A stretch of 64,000 nucleotides of DNA from DATHXC01 sp035459965 (lineage in GTDB: Bacteria; Pseudomonadota; Gammaproteobacteria; Burkholderiales; Methylophilaceae), in assembly GCA_035459965.1 (NCBI GenBank), contig DATHXC010000004.1, positions 496,001 through 560,000 of the forward strand. The letters run 5' to 3'. Positions 60,070 to 64,000 of this stretch are shown here, piece after piece. The position numbers were made by a program, and so were the translations under genes. Below the pieces are notes generated by a model. The model searched no databases and was not told where the DNA came from. It saw only the letters and a list, made by a program, of their open reading frames with translations. Within the stretch, counting starts at the first letter, position 1. Every line of letters begins with the position of its first letter.

Positions 60070-61158
60070 ATGAGTCCATCCCAAAAAATCGCGACAGATG
60101 ATGTCCGCATCATCGAGATTAAAGAGCTCAGGCCGCCTTCAGAGCTGCTCGATGAGCTTGAGGCGAGCCAGTCGGTGACCGACAATATCCTGACTACCCG
60201 TGCTGCTATCCATAAGATTCTGCATAGTGGCGATGATCGCCTGCTCGTCATCATTGGCCCATGTTCCATCCATGATTATGCTGCCGGTATCGAGTACACC
60301 AAGCGCCTGATAGAGCAGCGTGACAAGTTCGCTAAAGAGCTGCTGATTGTCATGCGCGTGTACTTTGAAAAACCGCGTACTACGGTGGGCTGGAAAGGCC
60401 TGATCAATGACCCGCATCTGGATGGCAGCTTCAAGATTAATGAAGGCCTGGAGCTGGCACGCCGCTTCATGCTTGAGGTCAATGAACTGGGTATGCCAGC
60501 CGGCACTGAATTCCTGGACACCATTACGCCACAATACACGGCTGACCTGGTGAGCTGGGGCGCCATCGGTGCGCGCACTACCGAATCGCAGGTGCATCGT
60601 GAGCTGGCGTCTGGCCTGTCGTGCCCGGTCGGCTTCAAGAACGGTACTGATGGCAATATCCGTATCGCCGTGGATGCGATCAAGGCTGCTGCAAGCCCGC
60701 ACCATTTCCTGTCTGTGACCAAAGAAGGGCATTCTGCAATTATCTCTACCGCAGGTAATGAGGATTGCCATGTCATCCTGCGGGGCGGAAAGACGCCCAA
60801 CTACGATGCTGCAAGCGTTGATGCGGCCGCTCATGAGCTTGCTACCTCAGGCCTGACAGCCAAGGTGATGATTGATTGCTCACATGCCAATAGCCTCAAG
60901 CAGTACAAGCTGCAGATGGAAGTTGCCAGGGACGTGGCCGGACAGCTGGCGAATGGGGATGACCGTATTATTGGCTTGATGGTGGAATCGCACCTGCATG
61001 AAGGGCGTCAGGACCATACTCCAGGCTGTGCGCTGGAATACGGCAAATCGATCACTGATGCTTGCCTGGGTTGGGACGACACGCTGGAGTTGCTTGATGT
61101 GCTCGCAACGGGTGTGCGTGCGCGCCGCTATGAGCATCAGGCCGATGTCCAAGAGTAA
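60070..61158 (+). CDS. aroG: 3-deoxy-7-phosphoheptulonate (DAHP) synthase, class I
   Basis: First enzyme of the shikimate pathway: phosphoenolpyruvate plus erythrose 4-phosphate. The 362-residue AroFGH-type protein shows LLVIIGPCSIHDYAAGIEY near 58 (metal-binding Cys), MRVYFEKPRTTVGWKGLIND near 95, GARTTESQVHRELASGLSCP near 166 and MIDCSHANSLKQ near 270. Which feedback isozyme it is (Phe, Tyr or Trp) cannot be told. It stands alone between the antiporter and the two-component genes. Confidence 0.95.
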   Translation: MSPSQKIATDDVRIIEIKELRPPSELLDELEASQSVTDNILTTRAAIHKILHSGDDRLLVIIGPCSIHDYAAGIEYTKRLIEQRDKFAKELLIVMRVYFEKPRTTVGWKGLINDPHLDGSFKINEGLELARRFMLEVNELGMPAGTEFLDTITPQYTADLVSWGAIGARTTESQVHRELASGLSCPVGFKNGTDGNIRIAVDAIKAAASPHHFLSVTKEGHSAIISTAGNEDCHVILRGGKTPNYDAASVDAAAHELATSGLTAKVMIDCSHANSLKQYKLQMEVARDVAGQLANGDDRIIGLMVESHLHEGRQDHTPGCALEYGKSITDACLGWDDTLELLDVLATGVRARRYEHQADVQE

Positions 61159-61246
61159 GCATCGAAGAGTCAATAGTTAGTAAAGATATCTGGTTGGCTA
61201 TTCTCGCCAACATTATGCTTTTCTAAAGCACGCAGGAGCAATCAGG

Positions 61247-61921
61247 ATGCGTATTTTGTTGGTTGAGGATGATGCCACTCTAGGTGACGCCGTAAACCGA
61301 TCCCTTATCAAGTCGGGCTACGCCGTAGACTGGGCGCGCGATGGTGTTGAAGCTGATCTGGCTATGCACAACCAAGTGTACGAAGCGGTAGTCCTGGACC
61401 TGGGCCTACCTCGAATTGACGGCTTCGAAGTATTACGGCGCCTGCGTGCCAGAAAAATCACCACCCCTGTCATCATACTCACCGCGCGTGACAGCGTGGA
61501 TGACAAGGTCAAAGGCCTTGATCTGGGCGCTGATGACTACCTATCCAAACCATTCAAACTGCCAGAGCTGGAAGCGCGCTTGCGTGCGCATATCCGGCGC
61601 AGCCACACTGTCACCACTTCTTCCATTAAATACGGGCCGCTATCTTTTGATACGACCGACAGGCTGGTCACTGCCAATGGCGAAGCCCTGGATTTCTCCC
61701 CGCGCGAGCTGAGCGTGCTGGAGACCCTGCTATTAAGGGTGGGGCGTGTGGTCAGCAAGGACAGCATGGTGGAAAATCTGTGCAACTGGAATGAAGACGT
61801 CGGCAATAACGCCATTGAGGTCTATGTGCACCGCCTGCGCAAGAAGCTGGAACCCTATGGCATCAATATCCGTACTGTACGTGGCCTGGGCTACCTGCTG
61901 AATAAAGAGCAAGATGGCTAA
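61247..61921 (+). CDS. OmpR-family response regulator (QseB/TctD-like)
   Basis: A 224-residue regulator. The receiver domain (1-115) has the acidic pair at residues 7-9 (VEDDATLGD), phospho-acceptor Asp near 51 (VVLDLGLPRIDGFEVL), Thr in IILTARD and Lys in DYLSKPFKLPELEAR. The winged-helix DNA-binding domain (125-222) shows FSPRELSVLETLLLRVGRVV and NAIEVYVHRLRKKLEPYG. An AGGAG site precedes the ATG. It overlaps the kinase gene by 8 bases. Confidence 0.95.
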   Translation: MRILLVEDDATLGDAVNRSLIKSGYAVDWARDGVEADLAMHNQVYEAVVLDLGLPRIDGFEVLRRLRARKITTPVIILTARDSVDDKVKGLDLGADDYLSKPFKLPELEARLRAHIRRSHTVTTSSIKYGPLSFDTTDRLVTANGEALDFSPRELSVLETLLLRVGRVVSKDSMVENLCNWNEDVGNNAIEVYVHRLRKKLEPYGINIRTVRGLGYLLNKEQDG

Positions 61922-63323
61922 TCGCTCCCTGCGCAAAAAGTTGTTGCTATGGCTACTGGTGCCATTGCTGTTCCTCATTGCTATCGACTCCACCATTCTC
62001 TACCGAATCGCCATGCATTTTCAGCACAAGGCATTTGATCATGCCCTAGCGGATGAAGCTTTTGCGATTGCCGAACTGATCAGTGAATCGAAAGAACCCA
62101 TCCACCGCTTCCAGTTAGGCCCGGAAGTGCGCATGGCTATTCTGTCCGACCAGGTTGACCGCGTGTATTACAACATCATGGATGCCAATGGCAAACTGAT
62201 CGGCGGCGATCGTGATCTCGGGTTCCAGAAGCGACCACAGAGCCAGGGTACCAGGCCATATTTTGCCTACAGCACAGTCCGCGGTGAACTCACGCGTGTA
62301 GTGAGTAGCTATGTTGAAATCAACACGCACACCGTTTCGCGCCATGTCTATATCCAGGTCGCGGAAACCCTTAAAAAGCGTACCCGCCTTGCCAATCAAA
62401 TCCTTGTAGGTATCGTCGTGCCGCAACTGGTGCTGGTACTAGCAGCTGTCGGGCTACTATGGTTTGGCACCAAACGCGGCCTGCAACCACTTTGGGAGCT
62501 GCATAGTTCACTATCACAGCGTTCGCATCGCGACCTGAGTCCCGTGTTGTTGCCGGATATTCCGGAGGAAGTGAAAGTACTGGTTGATTCGGTCAATCTG
62601 TTCATGCAACAGCTTAACAATGTGCTGGAGTCACAAAATCGTTTTATTGCAGATGCTGCACATGAGTTGCGCACCCCACTCGCGGGTATGCAAGCACAGC
62701 TAGAGTTGGCACAGCAAGAAAGAGATCCCGTTGAACTGCAGGCTAATCTGGCAAAAACTGCAAAAAGCTTGGAGCGTTTATCTCACATGGTCAGTCAATT
62801 GCTGATGCTGGCACGTAATCAGCCAGAAGTGATGCGGACCATGGATATGCAGTTATTGGATATTGCTCAGATTGCACAGGAGGTGACTATAGATATGGTG
62901 CCTGCTGCGTTGCAGAAGAGTATTGATTTAGGCTATGAAAATACTGATGAAAAGCCTATCGGCCTGATAAACCAGCTTGTAATTAAAGGTGATGCCAAGC
63001 GCCTGAAAGAGTTGCTCTACAACTTGATAGACAATGCAATCCGTTACAGCCATCAGGGAGCGAAGGTGACTGTACAGACATTTAGCCGGGATCATGAGGT
63101 GATCTTGAGCGTGGTCGATAATGGATCTGGTATTCCAGTTGAAGAAAGAACTCGCGTATTTGAGCGCTTCCATCGCGTGATTGGCACGCAGCAAGAGGGT
63201 AGTGGGTTGGGCCTGGCCATTGTGATGGAAATTGCGCATTTACATCAGGCTAAAGTGACTTTGGGAGACGGAGATCACAATCAGGGTACGCGAGTCAGCG
63301 TAATTTTCACTGCAATTCAATAG
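61914..63323 (+). CDS. sensor histidine kinase (TctE/QseC-like)
   Basis: A 469-residue membrane kinase. TM1 is near 10-30. A periplasmic 2CSK_N-type sensor domain follows (about 35-160; KAFDHALADEAFAIAELI). TM2 is near 165-185, then a HAMP-like linker. The HisKA H-box is FIADAAHELRTPLAGMQAQ near 243-261. The HATPase domain has LYNLIDNAIRYSHQGAKV (N box), VDNGSGIPVEERTRVFERF (G1, F) and GSGLGLAIVMEIA (G2). The 2CSK_N sensor suggests a small ligand such as a carboxylate, but the signal is unknown. No target operon adjoins it: DAHP synthase is upstream and arsH is convergent. Confidence 0.94.
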   Translation: MANRSLRKKLLLWLLVPLLFLIAIDSTILYRIAMHFQHKAFDHALADEAFAIAELISESKEPIHRFQLGPEVRMAILSDQVDRVYYNIMDANGKLIGGDRDLGFQKRPQSQGTRPYFAYSTVRGELTRVVSSYVEINTHTVSRHVYIQVAETLKKRTRLANQILVGIVVPQLVLVLAAVGLLWFGTKRGLQPLWELHSSLSQRSHRDLSPVLLPDIPEEVKVLVDSVNLFMQQLNNVLESQNRFIADAAHELRTPLAGMQAQLELAQQERDPVELQANLAKTAKSLERLSHMVSQLLMLARNQPEVMRTMDMQLLDIAQIAQEVTIDMVPAALQKSIDLGYENTDEKPIGLINQLVIKGDAKRLKELLYNLIDNAIRYSHQGAKVTVQTFSRDHEVILSVVDNGSGIPVEERTRVFERFHRVIGTQQEGSGLGLAIVMEIAHLHQAKVTLGDGDHNQGTRVSVIFTAIQ

Positions 63324-63351
63324 GTTTTCTACGTAGCTGGATTACTGGCTA

Positions 63352-64000
63352 TTAGAGCACTGTTTGCTTGACCTTCCTGGATATGGCCTCTGCAGTTTCC
63401 TTGCGCTCACTATAGCGATCAAGCAGCAAGCTGGAGACGTCCCTAGTCAGCAGGGTGAACTTCACCAGCTCCTCCATCACGTCTACCACTCTATCGTAAT
63501 AAGCCGAAGGTTTCATGCGACCTTCATCATCAAACTCCTGGAAGGCCTTTGCGACAGAAGATTGATTCGGGATGGTGATCATGCGCATCCATCTTCCCAG
63601 CACCCGCATCTGGTTTACGGCATTAAATGACTGTGAGCCGCCAGATACCTCCATCACTGCCAGCGTCTTTCCCTGCGTTGGCCTGATTGCGCCTATGCTG
63701 AGTGGTATCCAGTCTATCTGTGCTTTCATGATGCCGGTCATGGCACCGTGCCGTTCCGGCGAGCACCACACCATGCCTTCTGACCACAATACCAGTTCGC
63801 GCAACTCCTGCACTTTGGGGTGAGTTTCTGGTGCGTCATCCGGTAATGGCAAGCCATGCGGGTCAAATATTTTTACCTCGCCACCTAAGGCCTCCAGCAA
63901 CCTTGCGGCCTCTAGTGTTAATAGTCGGCTGTAAGATCGCTCGCGCAATGAGCCATAAAGCAGCAAAAATCTAGGTGCATGCTTTGCTGGTGTTTGACTG
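63352..64000 (-). CDS. arsH: ArsH-type NADPH-dependent FMN reductase, 5' partial
   Basis: The frame stays open to the right edge, so the N terminus is outside; about 215 residues are visible. The flavodoxin-like start reads APRFLLLYGSLRERSYSR, the FMN phosphate-binding loop of ArsH. Further ArsH segments are FDPHGLPLPDDAPETHPKV, MVWCSPERHGAMTGIMKAQI and EVSGGSQSFNAVNQMRVLGR. ArsH oxidises trivalent organoarsenicals and also reduces quinones and azo dyes. Whether an ars operon lies to the right cannot be seen. Confidence 0.92.
   Translation of the reverse strand, partial: SQTPAKHAPRFLLLYGSLRERSYSRLLTLEAARLLEALGGEVKIFDPHGLPLPDDAPETHPKVQELRELVLWSEGMVWCSPERHGAMTGIMKAQIDWIPLSIGAIRPTQGKTLAVMEVSGGSQSFNAVNQMRVLGRWMRMITIPNQSSVAKAFQEFDDEGRMKPSAYYDRVVDVMEELVKFTLLTRDVSSLLLDRYSERKETAEAISRKVKQTVL

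Noticed and set aside
61193..61211. GTTGGC/GCCAAC hairpin after aroG
   Set aside because: Six-pair stem without a T tract; too weak to call as a terminator.
1..64000. Search for CRISPR arrays, insertion sequences, integrases, attachment sites and defence genes
   Set aside because: No regularly spaced repeats, transposase or integrase motifs were seen. The dynamin-like protein could act in phage defence but has no defence neighbours.

Overview
The window reads as a stretch of core chromosome from a betaproteobacterium, most likely a methylotroph of the Methylophilaceae (Methylotenera/Methylophilus type). The reasons are betaproteobacterial gene orders (lolB-ispE-tRNA-Gln-prs-rplY-pth, ubiE-ubiJ-ubiB, yqgE-ruvX-pyrR-pyrB-pyrC', proC/yggS divergent from pilTU), moderate GC, and a 6-phosphogluconate dehydrogenase gene. 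No methanol dehydrogenase or hexulose-phosphate synthase gene lies in the window, so the family assignment is inference. No insertion sequence, prophage, integrase, CRISPR array or rRNA operon was seen. Coding density is high and most genes are housekeeping.

Layout. 1-4100: the 3' part of a giant FAD/Fe-S oxidase, a small lipoprotein, a structured intergenic repeat and a small zinc-ribbon protein. 4100-8600: yggT-proC-yggS on the minus strand, divergent from the twitching ATPase genes pilT and pilU. 8600-14220 (minus): riboflavin genes ribE and ribBX, then yqgE-ruvX-pyrR-pyrB-pyrC'. Both PyrC' and the C-terminal half of RibBX lack their catalytic metal ligands. 14300-18750 (plus): lipoprotein-release pair lolC/lolD and the DNA-uptake channel comEC. 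18750-20900: small exported or surface proteins and tRNA-Met. 20970-31280 (minus): ychF, pth, rplY, prs, tRNA-Gln, ispE, lolB and a TPR protein, interrupted by a plus-strand c-di-GMP signalling gene (CHASE-PAS-GGDEF-EAL) between pth and ychF. 31680-36560 (plus): a Gld-like ABC exporter with GldG-like and DUF4340 proteins, then mutM. 36785-41000: an HDOD protein and the ubiquinone genes ubiE, ubiJ and ubiB plus a DUF971 protein.

41200-48810: a dynamin-like GTPase overlapping an isolated ccoS, followed by an unlisted 33-residue membrane mini-protein; rpoH with a CIRCE operator; hflX; a cyclic-nucleotide-domain/thioredoxin-reductase-like flavoprotein; and a TonB-like protein of unknown role. 48950-51660 (minus): ftsY-ftsE-ftsX. 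51810-56340 (plus): a paired active/inactive M16 peptidase, rsmD, coaD, a 2[4Fe-4S] ferredoxin and gloA. 56420-64000: gnd, a Kef-type antiporter, DAHP synthase, a TctDE/QseBC-like two-component system and the 3' part of arsH.

Functional threads: natural transformation and twitching (pilT, pilU, comEC); lipoprotein trafficking (lolC, lolD, lolB); heat shock under dual HrcA/sigma-32 logic (CIRCE before rpoH); pyrimidine, riboflavin, isoprenoid and ubiquinone synthesis; cell division and membrane targeting (ftsYEX). I found no clear defence island or wholly new multi-gene system. The best candidates for undescribed biology are the dynamin/ccoS/mini-protein group, the TonB-like protein beside ftsX, the Gld-like exporter, and the small unassigned proteins at 3180, 3877 and 18766.
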